64,000 bases of DNA. Origin: RPQJ01 sp963823535. GTDB taxonomy: Bacteria > Pseudomonadota > Gammaproteobacteria > Steroidobacterales > Steroidobacteraceae. Position numbers and translations under genes: made by a program. Position 1 is the first letter of the stretch, and the number at the start of each line of letters is the position of its first letter. Under the pieces are notes generated by a model, which saw only the letters and a program-made list of their open reading frames with translations, did no database searches and was not told the origin of the DNA. The DNA is taken from the NCBI GenBank assembly GCA_963823535.1, contig CAWGLZ010000006.1, positions 930,001 to 994,000 of the forward strand, read 5' to 3'. Shown here in pieces: positions 7,621 through 16,489 of this stretch.

Positions 7621-9255
7621 TCACTTCCTCGCCAGCATGATCGCGAGCGCGCCCGCCGCGCACAGCACGACCCCGGGCCAGGGATTGAAGCTCACGGCCA
7701 GCCAGACGAGACCGCCGAGCAGCGTCACGGCGCCGACGACGGTCGCGTCCCGCCGACGCGCGCTGGCGCGGATCTCGGCGCGGAGTTCGTCGATGCCCGG
7801 CTGCTCGACCTTGATCCGGAAGTTTCCCTCCGACGCCTGCTGCACCGCCTGCTGCAGGATCTGCGGCAGCGTCCTGACGGCTTCGCTCAGGTCGGGCAGC
7901 TGCCGCCGCAGCTGCTGCGCGAGGTTGCGGCCGCTCAGCCGGTCGGCGGCCCACTCCTTGAGGACCGGCTGCGCCGTCTCCCACAGGTCGAGCTGCGGGT
8001 AGAGCTGCCGGCCGAGACCCTCGATCTGGAGCAGCGTCTTCTGCAGCAGGATGAGCTGCGGCTGTACGTTCATCTGGAAGCGGCGCGCGGTCTCGAACAG
8101 CCGCAGCAGGACCTGCCCGAAGGAGATCTCCGACAGCGGCTTGTTGAAGATCGGCTCGCAGACCGTCCGCACGGCCGCCTCCAGCTCGTCCACGCGGGTG
8201 TCGGCCGGCACCCAGCCGGAGTCGACATGCAGCCGCGCGACGCGATGGTAGTCGCGATCGAAGAAGGCCAGGAAATTCTCAGCGAGGTAGTGCTGGTCGC
8301 GCGCATCGAGCGAACCGACGATGCCGAAGTCGACGGCGCAGTACTTCGGCCGGTCGGGATCCCCCAGCAACACGAAGATGTTGCCGGGATGCATGTCGGC
8401 GTGGAAGAAATTGTGCCGCAGCATCTGCGTGAAGAAGATCGTCACGCCGTTCTCGGCCAGCCGCTGGATGTTGGTGCCGCGCCGACGCAGTTCGTCGAAG
8501 TCGCTGATCATCACGCCATGGATGCGCTCCATCACCATGGCGGCGGGGCGGCAGTAGTCCCAGTACACCTCGGGAACGTACAGCAGCTCCGAGCCGGCGA
8601 AGTTGCGCTTGAGCTGCGCGGCGTTGGCGGCCTCCCGCATCAGGTCGAGTTCGTCGAGGATCGTCTTCTCGTATTCGCGTACGACCTCGACGGGGCGCAG
8701 GCGGTGTCCGTCGCCGGCGTAGTCGAGCACCAGGCGGGCCAGTACGTGCATGACCTCGAGGTCGCGCTCGATCAGCGCCCGGACGCCGGGGCGCACGACC
8801 TTGACCACGACGTCCTCGCCGCTGCGCAGCCGGGCGGCGTGCACCTGTGCGATGGACGCGGCGGCGAGCGGCGTTTCGTCGAACTGCTCGAACACTTCCG
8901 TGACCGGCCGTCCGTAGGCGCCCTCGACGATTGCGCGGGCCTCGGCCCCCGGGAAGGGTGGCACGCGGTCCTGCAGCTTCTCGAGTTCGTCGGCGACGTC
9001 CGCCGGCAGCAGATCGCGCCGCGTGGACAGCGCCTGGCCGAACTTCACGAAGATCGGGCCGAGTTCCTCGAGTGCGAGGCGGATGCGCTCGCCGCGGGAG
9101 CCGCCCTTGCGGCGCTCGAACCACGTCGCGGGCGACAGGTAGAAGGCAAAGCGCAGCGGCCTGAACAGGTGGGCCGCAAGGATGATCTCGTCCAGCCCAT
9201 GACGCACGAGAACGCGCTGGATCTGCAGGAGGCGGCCGATGACACGTAGGCGCAT
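7621..9255 (-). CDS. ubiB: UbiB, ubiquinone biosynthesis regulatory kinase-like protein
   Basis: A 544-residue atypical kinase/ATPase of the ABC1/COQ8 family, needed for ubiquinone biosynthesis at the inner membrane. Family marks are the KxGQ region (FVKFGQALSTRRD), the Ala-rich loop (AAASIAQVHAA), the catalytic segment NFFHADMHPGNIF and the metal-binding DFG (AVDFGIVG). Two hydrophobic C-terminal stretches (about 500-540) form the membrane anchor typical of UbiB. It is the last gene of the ubiE-ubiJ-ubiB run. Confidence 0.96.
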   Translation of the reverse strand: MRLRVIGRLLQIQRVLVRHGLDEIILAAHLFRPLRFAFYLSPATWFERRKGGSRGERIRLALEELGPIFVKFGQALSTRRDLLPADVADELEKLQDRVPPFPGAEARAIVEGAYGRPVTEVFEQFDETPLAAASIAQVHAARLRSGEDVVVKVVRPGVRALIERDLEVMHVLARLVLDYAGDGHRLRPVEVVREYEKTILDELDLMREAANAAQLKRNFAGSELLYVPEVYWDYCRPAAMVMERIHGVMISDFDELRRRGTNIQRLAENGVTIFFTQMLRHNFFHADMHPGNIFVLLGDPDRPKYCAVDFGIVGSLDARDQHYLAENFLAFFDRDYHRVARLHVDSGWVPADTRVDELEAAVRTVCEPIFNKPLSEISFGQVLLRLFETARRFQMNVQPQLILLQKTLLQIEGLGRQLYPQLDLWETAQPVLKEWAADRLSGRNLAQQLRRQLPDLSEAVRTLPQILQQAVQQASEGNFRIKVEQPGIDELRAEIRASARRRDATVVGAVTLLGGLVWLAVSFNPWPGVVLCAAGALAIMLARK

Positions 9256-9303
9256 GGGTTGACCGGGGTGGAGTTCGTGGGCGTGGCTGCCTGGCCCGCG
9301 CCG

Positions 9304-9912
9304 CTAGTTCTTCGGCAAGGACACGCGGCGGGTTTCCAGTCGCGACAGCCGGGTCTCGATGCGGTCGGCATCGTCCCGCAGGCGATCGACGCCCTCGAGG
9401 AACTCGTCCACCTCGACGCCGGTCGGCAGGTCGCGACCCTCCTCCTGGAGGAACTCCACGACACTGCCGGTCAGTGAACGGGACGCCTTGCGTCCCCAGT
9501 CGAAGAGCCCGCGGGCGACGTTGGCCATCTGCCGGGCGGCGACGTCGCCGACGACGCGGGCCAGTTCCTCCTCGACGTCCGGCCGGGCCTCGGTGAGCAG
9601 TTCGCGGAACTTCTGCGCCACCTCGGCGTCGCCCTCGATCCGCACGCTGCCCCCGCGCAGGGCCCCCTCGCCCTGGGGTCCGGCGAGCGCGAGCAGAGCC
9701 ACCGGCGTGCCCGAGAGACTGGCATCCGCGGGACCCTCGTGGCGCGGCGTGAGCCGCAGACGCCCACCCTCCGCGTGGAAGAAGATCGCGACGGGCGTGC
9801 CCTCGGCCGTGAGCGACATCACGCGACCGTCGAGCTGCCGCGTGAGCGCCAGCGCGCGACGCGACTCCGCGACGTTGCGGTTCAGCACGGCCTCCAGGCG
9901 ATCCAGCAGCAT
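9304..9912 (-). CDS. ubiJ: UbiJ, ubiquinone biosynthesis accessory factor
   Basis: A 202-residue protein with an N-terminal SCP2-like lipid-binding domain (about 10-115). The helical C-terminal region (about 120-195) ends in a coiled coil (DRLRDDADRIETRLSRLETR). UbiJ organises the soluble Ubi enzyme complex with UbiK (encoded at 29520 here) and carries hydrophobic intermediates. It starts 1 base downstream of the ubiE stop and lies 48 bp before ubiB, the standard order. Confidence 0.92.
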   Translation of the reverse strand: MLLDRLEAVLNRNVAESRRALALTRQLDGRVMSLTAEGTPVAIFFHAEGGRLRLTPRHEGPADASLSGTPVALLALAGPQGEGALRGGSVRIEGDAEVAQKFRELLTEARPDVEEELARVVGDVAARQMANVARGLFDWGRKASRSLTGSVVEFLQEEGRDLPTGVEVDEFLEGVDRLRDDADRIETRLSRLETRRVSLPKN

Positions 9913-9913
9913 C

Positions 9914-10693
9914 TCAGTACCGGAATCCCTTGTGCAGGGCGACGATGCCGCCGCTGAGATTGTGGTAACGGCAGTCCTCGAGGCCGGCCTCGAGCATCAT
10001 GTCGCGGAGCGTCTCCTGGTCCGGGAAGCGACGGATCGACTCGGCGAGGTACTGGTAGCTGTCGGCGTCGCCGGCAATCCGGCGACCGAGCCAGGGCAGC
10101 ACGGTGAACGAATAGGCGTCGTAGACGGGCTTCAGGCCGGGGAGCACGGGCTTGGAGAACTCCAGCACCAGCAGGCGGCCGCCTGGCCGCAGCACCCGGC
10201 GCATCGACGCCAGTGCAGCCGGCTTGTCGGTGACGTTGCGCAGTCCGAAGCCGATGGTCACGCAGTCGAAGCTCTCGTCCGCGAACGGGAGCACCTCGGC
10301 ATTGGCGAGCGAGAAGCGCACGTTGCGCATGAGTCCCCGGTCGAGCAGGCGATCGCGCCCCACTTCGAGCATGGCGGCATTGATGTCAGAGAGCACCACC
10401 AGGCCGTGCTCGCCGACCTGTCGGGCCATGCCCGCCGCGAGATCGCCGGTGCCGCCCGCCACGTCCAGCGCCGCCTGTCCGGGACGCAGTCCGGTCTGCG
10501 ACAGCGCGTAGCGCTTCCACAGGCGGTGCACGCCCGCGGACATCAGGTCGTTCATCAGGTCGTACTTGCCGGCCACGGAATCGAAGACGGCGCGTACGCG
10601 CTCGGCCTTCTCGGCCGCGTCCACTTCCTGGTAGCCGAAGTCCACGGTGCCCGGCCGGGAACCGCGCGGCGTCTGCGGGGTGTTCTCGCTCAT
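9914..10693 (-). CDS. ubiE: UbiE, bifunctional ubiquinone/menaquinone C-methyltransferase
   Basis: A 259-residue SAM-dependent methyltransferase that methylates the quinone ring carbon. The N-terminal FGYQEV segment and VFDSVAGKYDLMNDLMS are family signatures. LDVAGGTGDLA is the SAM-binding motif I, and GFGLRNVTD and LEFSKP are the further UbiE/COQ5 signatures. Length is normal. The ATG at 10693 is the only sensible start. Confidence 0.97.
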   Translation of the reverse strand: MSENTPQTPRGSRPGTVDFGYQEVDAAEKAERVRAVFDSVAGKYDLMNDLMSAGVHRLWKRYALSQTGLRPGQAALDVAGGTGDLAAGMARQVGEHGLVVLSDINAAMLEVGRDRLLDRGLMRNVRFSLANAEVLPFADESFDCVTIGFGLRNVTDKPAALASMRRVLRPGGRLLVLEFSKPVLPGLKPVYDAYSFTVLPWLGRRIAGDADSYQYLAESIRRFPDQETLRDMMLEAGLEDCRYHNLSGGIVALHKGFRY

Positions 10694-10775
10694 GAGGGCC
10701 GCATTCTACGCGGTTAGCCGGTTGGCTGGTTCGGCTGCGCCGGGTCACCTTTGATCCGGGGAAACCCCCGGGGGC

Positions 10776-11150
10776 TCAGGCCCGCCGGTGCTTCGGCACC
10801 GGCGTCGGGTAGGCCAGGCCGAGCCCGGCGACGCGGTCGAGGTAGTGCTGCCACTTCTCGGCGTAGGTGGTCCCGAGCTCGTGCAGGTACTCCCAGCTGT
10901 ACAGCCCGGAGTCGTGGCCGTCGTCGAAGACCAGCTTCACCGCATAGTGGCCGACGGGCTCCGCGGCACGGATGCCGACTTCGTGCTTGCCGAGCTGCAG
11001 CGTCTCCTGGCCGGGCCCGTGGCCGCGCACCTCGGCGGAGGGCGAGTACACCCTCAGGTACTCGAACGGCAGCTCGAACCGGGTCCCGTCGTCGAACGCC
11101 ACTTCCAGCACGCGGGACTTCGTGCGCAGCCTGATCTCGGTCGGTGTCAC
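10776..11150 (-). CDS. DUF971 (GBBH-like N-terminal domain) protein
   Basis: A 124-residue protein made of a single DUF971 domain, the small zinc-ribbon-like fold also found at the N-terminus of gamma-butyrobetaine hydroxylase. Recognisable pieces are LPFEYLRVYSPSAEV near residue 30 and the terminal YSWEYLHELG. The start is GTG. It lies between hslU (15 bp upstream) and ubiE, a placement that recurs in gammaproteobacteria. In some bacteria relatives take part in Fe-S carrier functions; no function can be read from this sequence. Confidence 0.82.
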   Translation of the reverse strand: MTPTEIRLRTKSRVLEVAFDDGTRFELPFEYLRVYSPSAEVRGHGPGQETLQLGKHEVGIRAAEPVGHYAVKLVFDDGHDSGLYSWEYLHELGTTYAEKWQHYLDRVAGLGLAYPTPVPKHRRA

Positions 11151-11165
11151 GTGGTCACTCCGTCT

Positions 11166-12500
11166 TCAGAGGATGTATCGCGCGAGGTCTTCGTCGCGCG
11201 CGAGCTCGCCCAGGTTGCGGTCCACGTACGCTGTATCCACCACCAGCGTCGAGCCGGCCCGGTCGGATGCCTCGAAGGACACCGTCTCCAGCAGCCGTTC
11301 CATCACGGTGTGCAGGCGCCGCGCGCCGATGTTCTCGGTGCGCTGGTTCACGTCGAAGGCGACCTCGGCCAGACGCCGGACGCCGCCGGCGTCGAACTCG
11401 AGGCGGACACCCTCCGTCGCCAGCAGGGCCGCGTATTGCGTGCAGAGCGACGCGTCCGGCTCCGTGAGGATGCGCACGAAGTCCTCCACTTCCAGCGCCT
11501 GCAGCTCGACGCGGATCGGGAGGCGGCCCTGGAACTCGGGAATGAGGTCGGAAGGCTTCGACATGTGGAAGGCGCCCGAGGCGATGAACAGCATGTGATC
11601 GGTCTTGACCATGCCGTACTTCGTGCTGACCGTGCACCCCTCGACCAGTGGCAGCAGGTCCCGCTGCACGCCCTCGCGCGAGACGTCGGCGCCCATGGTT
11701 TCCTGGCGACGCGCGATCTTGTCGATTTCGTCGATGAAGACGATGCCGTTCTGCTCCGCGTTGCGCAGCGCCTGTGCCTTGAGTTCGTCCTCGTTGACGA
11801 GCTTCGCGGCTTCTTCCTCGGTGAGCAGCTTGAACGCCTCGCGGACGCGGAGCTTGCGCTGACGGGGCCGGCTGCCGCCGAGGTTCTGGAACATGCCCTG
11901 CAGCTGCTGGGAGAGTTCTTCCATGCCCGGCGGGGCCATGATCTCGACGCCCATCGGCATGGCGCGCACCTCGACCTCGATCTCGCGCTCGTCGAGCTGG
12001 CCCTCGCGCAGCATCTTGCGGAAGCGCTGGCGGGTGTCGCTGTCCCGCGGCGGCTCCGGCTCCGTGCCGAAGCCCGTCGCGCGCGGCCGGGGCAGCAGTG
12101 CGTCGAGGATGCGCTCCTCGGCTGCATCCATCGCCCGGTGCCGGACCTTGTCCATCTCGGCTTCCCGGGTGAGCTTGACGGACACGTCGACGAGGTCCTT
12201 GATGATCGAATCCACCTCGCGCCCGACGTAGCCGACTTCGGTGAACTTCGTCGCCTCGACCTTGATGAACGGCGCATTGGCGAGCCGCGCCAGGCGCCGC
12301 GCGATCTCGGTCTTGCCGACGCCGGTCGGTCCGATCATGAGGATGTTCTTGGGCGTGATTTCGCCCCTCAGTGCCTCGCCCACCTGCATGCGGCGCCAGC
12401 GGTTGCGCAGCGCGATGGCCACTGCGCGCTTGGCCGCGGCCTGGCCGACGATGTGCTTGTCGAGTTCCTGGACGATCTCGCGGGGGGTCATGTCCGACAT
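11166..12500 (-). CDS. hslU: HslU, ATPase subunit of the HslUV protease
   Basis: A 444-residue AAA+ unfoldase that feeds substrates to the HslV peptidase in the cytoplasm. Walker A (IGPTGVGKTE) is near residue 60 and Walker B (GIVFIDEIDKIA) near 250. The inserted I-domain lies between them, and the AAA+ lid follows. It ends LARYIL, matching the conserved C-terminal tail that docks into HslV. The ATG shares one base with the hslV stop (TGATG), so the subunits are translationally coupled. Confidence 0.97.
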   Translation of the reverse strand: MSDMTPREIVQELDKHIVGQAAAKRAVAIALRNRWRRMQVGEALRGEITPKNILMIGPTGVGKTEIARRLARLANAPFIKVEATKFTEVGYVGREVDSIIKDLVDVSVKLTREAEMDKVRHRAMDAAEERILDALLPRPRATGFGTEPEPPRDSDTRQRFRKMLREGQLDEREIEVEVRAMPMGVEIMAPPGMEELSQQLQGMFQNLGGSRPRQRKLRVREAFKLLTEEEAAKLVNEDELKAQALRNAEQNGIVFIDEIDKIARRQETMGADVSREGVQRDLLPLVEGCTVSTKYGMVKTDHMLFIASGAFHMSKPSDLIPEFQGRLPIRVELQALEVEDFVRILTEPDASLCTQYAALLATEGVRLEFDAGGVRRLAEVAFDVNQRTENIGARRLHTVMERLLETVSFEASDRAGSTLVVDTAYVDRNLGELARDEDLARYIL

Positions 12501-13039
12501 CAGCCGAGCGCCTCGATCGTGACGTTGCGGTTCGTGTAGATGCAGATGTCCGCCGCGATCTCGAGCGCCTGCTCGACGATCGAGCGCGCATCGAGAGAGG
12601 TGCTGCGCAGCAGGGCGAGTGCCGCGGCCTGGGCGAACGCGCCGCCCGAGCCCACGGCCATCAGGTCGTTCTCGGGCTCGATGACGTCGCCGTTGCCGGA
12701 GATGACGAACGAGTGGGTCGCGTCCGCGACGCAGAGCAGTGCCTCGAGGCGCCGCAGGCTGCGATCCGAGCGCCAGTCCTTGGCGAGCTCGATCGCCGCG
12801 CGCGTGAGGTTGCCGAACTGCTGCAGCTTGGCCTCGAAGCGCTCGAAGAGCGTGAACGCATCCGCGGTCCCGCCGGCGAAGCCGGCGATCACCCGCCCCT
12901 CGTGCAGGCGCCGCACCTTGCGCGCATTGCCCTTCATCACGGTGTTGCCGAGCGTGACCTGGCCGTCGCCGCCCATGGCCACGACGCCGTTGCGCCGGAC
13001 GCAGAGGATCGTGGTGCCGTGGGGATCGAACGTGGACAT
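12500..13039 (-). CDS. hslV: HslV, peptidase subunit of the HslUV protease
   Basis: A 179-residue proteasome-like N-terminal threonine peptidase. The mature N-terminus would be the Thr in HG-TTILCVRRNG, so an eight-residue propeptide is removed; enteric HslV has only the initiator Met before it. The conserved GDGQVTLGNTVMKG and GFAGGTADAFTL blocks are intact. The ATG at 13039 has AAGAGG upstream; an in-frame start at 13108 would overlap xerC and add 23 atypical residues. It begins 1 base after the xerC stop. Confidence 0.95.
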   Translation of the reverse strand: MSTFDPHGTTILCVRRNGVVAMGGDGQVTLGNTVMKGNARKVRRLHEGRVIAGFAGGTADAFTLFERFEAKLQQFGNLTRAAIELAKDWRSDRSLRRLEALLCVADATHSFVISGNGDVIEPENDLMAVGSGGAFAQAAALALLRSTSLDARSIVEQALEIAADICIYTNRNVTIEALG

Positions 13040-13040
13040 C

Positions 13041-13946
13041 CTAGGACCTCTTGCGCTTCGCCCGCGGGTGCGAAGCGTCGTAGATGCGGGCGAGGTGCTG
13101 GAAATCAAGGTGCGTGTAGACCTGGGTCGTGCTGATGTTCGCGTGGCCGAGCAGTTCCTGGACGGCGCGCAGGTCGCTGGAGGATTCCAGGAGGTGAGAA
13201 GCGAAGGAGTGCCGGAACATGTGGGGATGGACGTGCTCGGGCAGTCCCTGCAGCCGCGCCCAGCGCGCGATGCGCCGCTGGACGATGCGCGGACCGAGGC
13301 GGCGGCCGTTCACGCCGATGAAGACGGCCGGCTCGTCGACGGCCGCGAGGAGGGAACGCTCGCCCAGCCACCGGTCCAGCGCTTCGGCGGCGTGCCGGCC
13401 GACCGGAACGATGCGCGCCTTGCGTCCCTTGCCGAGGACACGCACGGTCCGGTCCCGCAGGTCCAGGTCGGTGAGGTCCAGTCCGAGCAGTTCCGCGAGC
13501 CGCAGCCCCGAGGAATAGAACAGCTCCATGATCGCCTTGTCGCGGACGCCGAGCCGGCCGTCCGCGCGGAATTCGAGCAGGCGCGACATGGTGTCGGCAT
13601 CGAGCGTGGTCGGCAGGCGCCGTCGTGCCTTCGGGGCCTGCACGTCCGCGGCCGGATCGTGCCGCAGTTCCCCTTCGCGGATCAGAAAGCGGAAGAAACT
13701 ACGGGCCGCGGACAGCCGGCGCTGGATGCTGCGCGGGGCCAGGCCACGCCGATGGCACTGTGCCGCGAAGCTGCGAACGTGCTGCGCGTCGAGTGCGCTC
13801 CAGGCCTCGATGCCCTGCGCGGAGCAGTACTCGAGCAGCGCGTCGAGATCGCGTCCATACCCGCTGGCCGTGTGAGGGGACAGCTGGCGCTCGTTGCGCA
13901 GGCTGTGCAGGAAGCGACTCACGCCGCCCGCGAGCGCTTCGCTCAT
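13041..13946 (-). CDS. xerC: XerC, tyrosine site-specific recombinase
   Basis: A 301-residue recombinase that with XerD resolves chromosome dimers at dif. The N-terminal SAM-like core-binding domain (about 5-90) is followed by the catalytic domain. The catalytic set is visible: Arg in the SGLRLAELLGLD segment, the HMFRHSFASH box (HxxR), the downstream His in LLGHANISTTQ and the nucleophilic Tyr in VYTH. It sits between DUF484 and hslV; the DUF484 stop overlaps its start (ATGA). This chromosomal dapF-DUF484-xerC context argues against a phage or integron integrase. Confidence 0.95.
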   Translation of the reverse strand: MSEALAGGVSRFLHSLRNERQLSPHTASGYGRDLDALLEYCSAQGIEAWSALDAQHVRSFAAQCHRRGLAPRSIQRRLSAARSFFRFLIREGELRHDPAADVQAPKARRRLPTTLDADTMSRLLEFRADGRLGVRDKAIMELFYSSGLRLAELLGLDLTDLDLRDRTVRVLGKGRKARIVPVGRHAAEALDRWLGERSLLAAVDEPAVFIGVNGRRLGPRIVQRRIARWARLQGLPEHVHPHMFRHSFASHLLESSSDLRAVQELLGHANISTTQVYTHLDFQHLARIYDASHPRAKRKRS

Positions 13947-14656
13947 TTGATGCGAGCGTTGATCGCCTCGGTCACGATCTCGCCGATGCGCACCAGGAAG
14001 TCCGTGCTCATCGTCGGCAGGTAGCGCTCGGTGTCGTTGCTCGCGATGGCCAGCAGCCCCATCGAGGCGCGCTCGCCGAGCGGGATCAGCACGGTGGAGC
14101 CGATCTGGACGCCGTCGGGGCCGAACAGGTATTCGCGCTGCGTGTCGCGGATCTGGCCACTGCGCGGTCGCGCCGACTCGAAGAAGGTCTCGAAGATCTT
14201 CAGTTCGGGGCTGCCGCGCGGTACGACGCGCAGGTGCGCGCTCGCCTGCGCGTCGACGCCGGTGAGCGTCGGGTCGGTAACGAGCACCACCCAGCGGGAG
14301 GCGCCGAAGTCCTCGCGCAGCGACGTCTCCAGCCCGGCGACCACCGCCAGGAAGTCGCCGGCGCGCAGCAGCCGACGGGTGAGACGGTGCACGCGGTCGG
14401 CGATGGCGTCGCTCGCGCGACCGTTCTCGATCAGGCCGCGCAGTTTCTGCTCCAGTGCCGCGTGCTTGTCACGCAATACCAGGACCTGGCGTTCCACGAG
14501 CGAGACCGCGGCGCTGCCGCGCTGATGCGGCAGCTTCAGGCGGGCGAGCACGCTCGGGTGCCGCTCGAAGAACTCCGGGTGCGCAAGCAGGTGCTCGACG
14601 ACCTGCTCCTCCGGGACGCCACCCGGCTCGACATCACGAATCGGCTGCTTGTTCAT
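13943..14656 (-). CDS. DUF484 (GAF-like) protein
   Basis: A 237-residue cytoplasmic protein. The N-terminal helical part (EQVVEHLLAHPEFFERHPSVLARL) is diagnostic for DUF484. A coiled coil around 45-75 and a GAF-like domain (about 90-230) with GSTVLIPLGERASMGLLAI follow. It lies between dapF and xerC, overlapping both by four bases, as in Escherichia and Pseudomonas. The start at 14656 is supported by GGGGGAA upstream. Function not established. Confidence 0.88.
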   Translation of the reverse strand: MNKQPIRDVEPGGVPEEQVVEHLLAHPEFFERHPSVLARLKLPHQRGSAAVSLVERQVLVLRDKHAALEQKLRGLIENGRASDAIADRVHRLTRRLLRAGDFLAVVAGLETSLREDFGASRWVVLVTDPTLTGVDAQASAHLRVVPRGSPELKIFETFFESARPRSGQIRDTQREYLFGPDGVQIGSTVLIPLGERASMGLLAIASNDTERYLPTMSTDFLVRIGEIVTEAINARIK

Positions 14657-15507
14657 GCTCGTTCCCCCGGAGCGTCCGGAATGTCCACGTGGCCCTCGAA
14701 GGCCGTTTCGGCCGGACCGGTCAGCCAGATCGGCTCGCCCGGGCCGGGCCACTGCACGATGAGTCGTCCGCCGGGCACGTCCACCCGGACCTCCTCCGCG
14801 AGCGGGCCGTGTCGCCGGCCGATCGCCACCGCCGCGCAGGCGCCCGTCCCGCAGGCCCGGGTTTCGCCCACGCCACGCTCGTAGACGCGCAGGCGCACGT
14901 GGTCCGGCGCGACGATCTCCAGGAATCCAACGTTGACCCGGCGTGGAAAGCGCGGGTGATTCTCCATCGCGGGTCCCACGCTGTCCACCGGCGCGTCCTT
15001 CACGGAGCGGACGCGGATCACCGCGTGCGGGTTGCCGACGGACACCGCGCCGAACTCCACCGGGCCACCGGGCAGCGAGACCGAGTAGCCCGGCGCTTCT
15101 TCCGGCGCCTCGAAGGGCAGCGAAGCGGGGCGGAAGTCCGGCACGCCCATGGCCACCGACACCAGTCCGTCGGCGCGCAGGCGCGCATTGACGATGCCAC
15201 CTGGGCTGTCCAGGGCGAGCATGCGCTCCCGGTCGGCCACGCGGCTGGCCACGAGGCGTGCGATGCAGCGCGCGCCGTTGCCGCACTGCTCGACCTCGGA
15301 GCCGTCCGCATTGAAGATCCGATAGTAGACGTCCGTGCCGTCGCGCCTCGGCGGCCCCAGGACGAGTGCCTGGTCGAAGCCGACGCCGGTGCGGCGATCG
15401 GCGAGTCTTCGCAGCGTTGCGGGCGGGGGCAGGTCCCCGGGCCGCGGGGCGTCGAAGACGATGAAGTCGTTGCCGAGACCATGCATCTTCGTGAAGTCGA
15501 GCCGCAT
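14653..15507 (-). CDS. dapF: DapF, diaminopimelate epimerase
   Basis: A 284-residue enzyme that converts LL- to meso-diaminopimelate for lysine and peptidoglycan synthesis. The two catalytic cysteines are in EQCGNGARC (about residue 76) and RACGTGACA (about 220), acting as a thiol pair. The N-terminus MRLDFTKMHGLGNDFIV is the conserved DapF start and fixes the ATG at 15507. It overlaps DUF484 by four bases. Confidence 0.97.
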   Translation of the reverse strand: MRLDFTKMHGLGNDFIVFDAPRPGDLPPPATLRRLADRRTGVGFDQALVLGPPRRDGTDVYYRIFNADGSEVEQCGNGARCIARLVASRVADRERMLALDSPGGIVNARLRADGLVSVAMGVPDFRPASLPFEAPEEAPGYSVSLPGGPVEFGAVSVGNPHAVIRVRSVKDAPVDSVGPAMENHPRFPRRVNVGFLEIVAPDHVRLRVYERGVGETRACGTGACAAVAIGRRHGPLAEEVRVDVPGGRLIVQWPGPGEPIWLTGPAETAFEGHVDIPDAPGERA

Positions 15508-15533
15508 GGCGCAAGAATAGCCGAAACGGCCCT

Positions 15534-16424
15534 TCAGCCCGCGTTCGCGTCCATCCCGGCAAGGCTCGCTGCAATGCCTTCGTCGAGCGTGGCGTAGCGA
15601 GGTTCCACGCCGAGTTCCTCGCGCATGCGGCGATTGTCCACGCGCCGGGACTCGACCAGGAAGGCCAGCATGCCCGGACTGATGCGCCCGGCGGCCTCCG
15701 CGAGTCCGACGAGTGGCGGCGGCGGCAGCCCGGCCAGCGCCGCGGTCCGCTGCAGGAACACGGTCGTGCTCGACGGGTCGCCGTCCGTCACGTTGAAGAT
15801 TCCCTGCACGGGGCGTTCGAGTGCGGCAATGCAGGCGGCGACGAGATCGTCGACGTGGATGCGATTGCCGGGCCCCGCGTCCGCCGGGTCCAGCGCGGGT
15901 TCGCCGCGGCGCAGCCGTTCGAGCGGCAGCCGCCCGGGACCGTAGATCCCGGGGACGCGCAGCACGCTGCAACGGACGCCCCGGGCCGCACACCAGTCCT
16001 GGGCCAGCCGCTCCGCCGCCAGGCGGCGGCGTGCCCGCTCGTTCGACGGCAGGGTGGGCGACGCCTCGGTGACGACTGCGCCCCGTACGTCGCCATAGAC
16101 GCCCGTCGTGCTCATGTACAGCAGAACACGTGGCCGCCCCGGGTCCAGTGCGTCCAGGAACCGCTGCAGTCGAGGATCCGAGTCCCCGGACTCCGGCGGT
16201 GGCACCAGGTAGGCTATCGCGGCGCCGTCCGCGGCTGCGCCGAGCGTGCCCTGCGCCGTGCCCACGTCGAGATCCACGCGCAGCGGCTCGATGCCCTCAG
16301 CCCGCAGCCGCGCCACGGCAAGCTCCGAGCGTGCCAGGGCACTGACGGGCCCCCGCGACCCCAGGCGCTCAGCGAGCCGCAGGCCCGTGTAGCCGCACCC
16401 GGCGATGAGAAAAGCCTCATCCAT
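15534..16424 (-). CDS. NAD(P)-binding epimerase/dehydratase-like protein (YeeZ-like)
   Basis: A 296-residue extended-SDR-like protein. The Rossmann glycine motif is GCGYTGLRLAERL at the N-terminus; LYMSTTGVYGD near residue 110 carries the Ser/Thr and Tyr region of extended SDRs. IHVDDLVAA, typical of NAD-dependent epimerases, comes later. The classical YxxxK is replaced: the Tyr of VYGD has no Lys four residues on, so catalysis is uncertain. The start at 16424 places the Rossmann motif at residue 7. It is the first gene of the minus-strand dapF-ubiB run and faces a flavoprotein gene across 65 bp. Confidence 0.8.
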   Translation of the reverse strand: MDEAFLIAGCGYTGLRLAERLGSRGPVSALARSELAVARLRAEGIEPLRVDLDVGTAQGTLGAAADGAAIAYLVPPPESGDSDPRLQRFLDALDPGRPRVLLYMSTTGVYGDVRGAVVTEASPTLPSNERARRRLAAERLAQDWCAARGVRCSVLRVPGIYGPGRLPLERLRRGEPALDPADAGPGNRIHVDDLVAACIAALERPVQGIFNVTDGDPSSTTVFLQRTAALAGLPPPPLVGLAEAAGRISPGMLAFLVESRRVDNRRMREELGVEPRYATLDEGIAASLAGMDANAG

Positions 16425-16489
16425 GTTTCCAGCATACGCGAACCGGTCCCATGGCCCGTCGCATCCCGACTTCATGGCATCCTGCCGAC

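Noticed and set aside
10756..10771. CCGGGG-AAAC-CCCCGG stem between DUF971 and ubiE
   Set aside because: No T-tract on either strand and it lies inside an apparent operon; not called as a terminator.
10788..12539. 583-codon plus-strand frame antisense to hslU and DUF971
   Set aside because: Same effect of codon bias; hslU on the other strand is complete with all AAA+ motifs.
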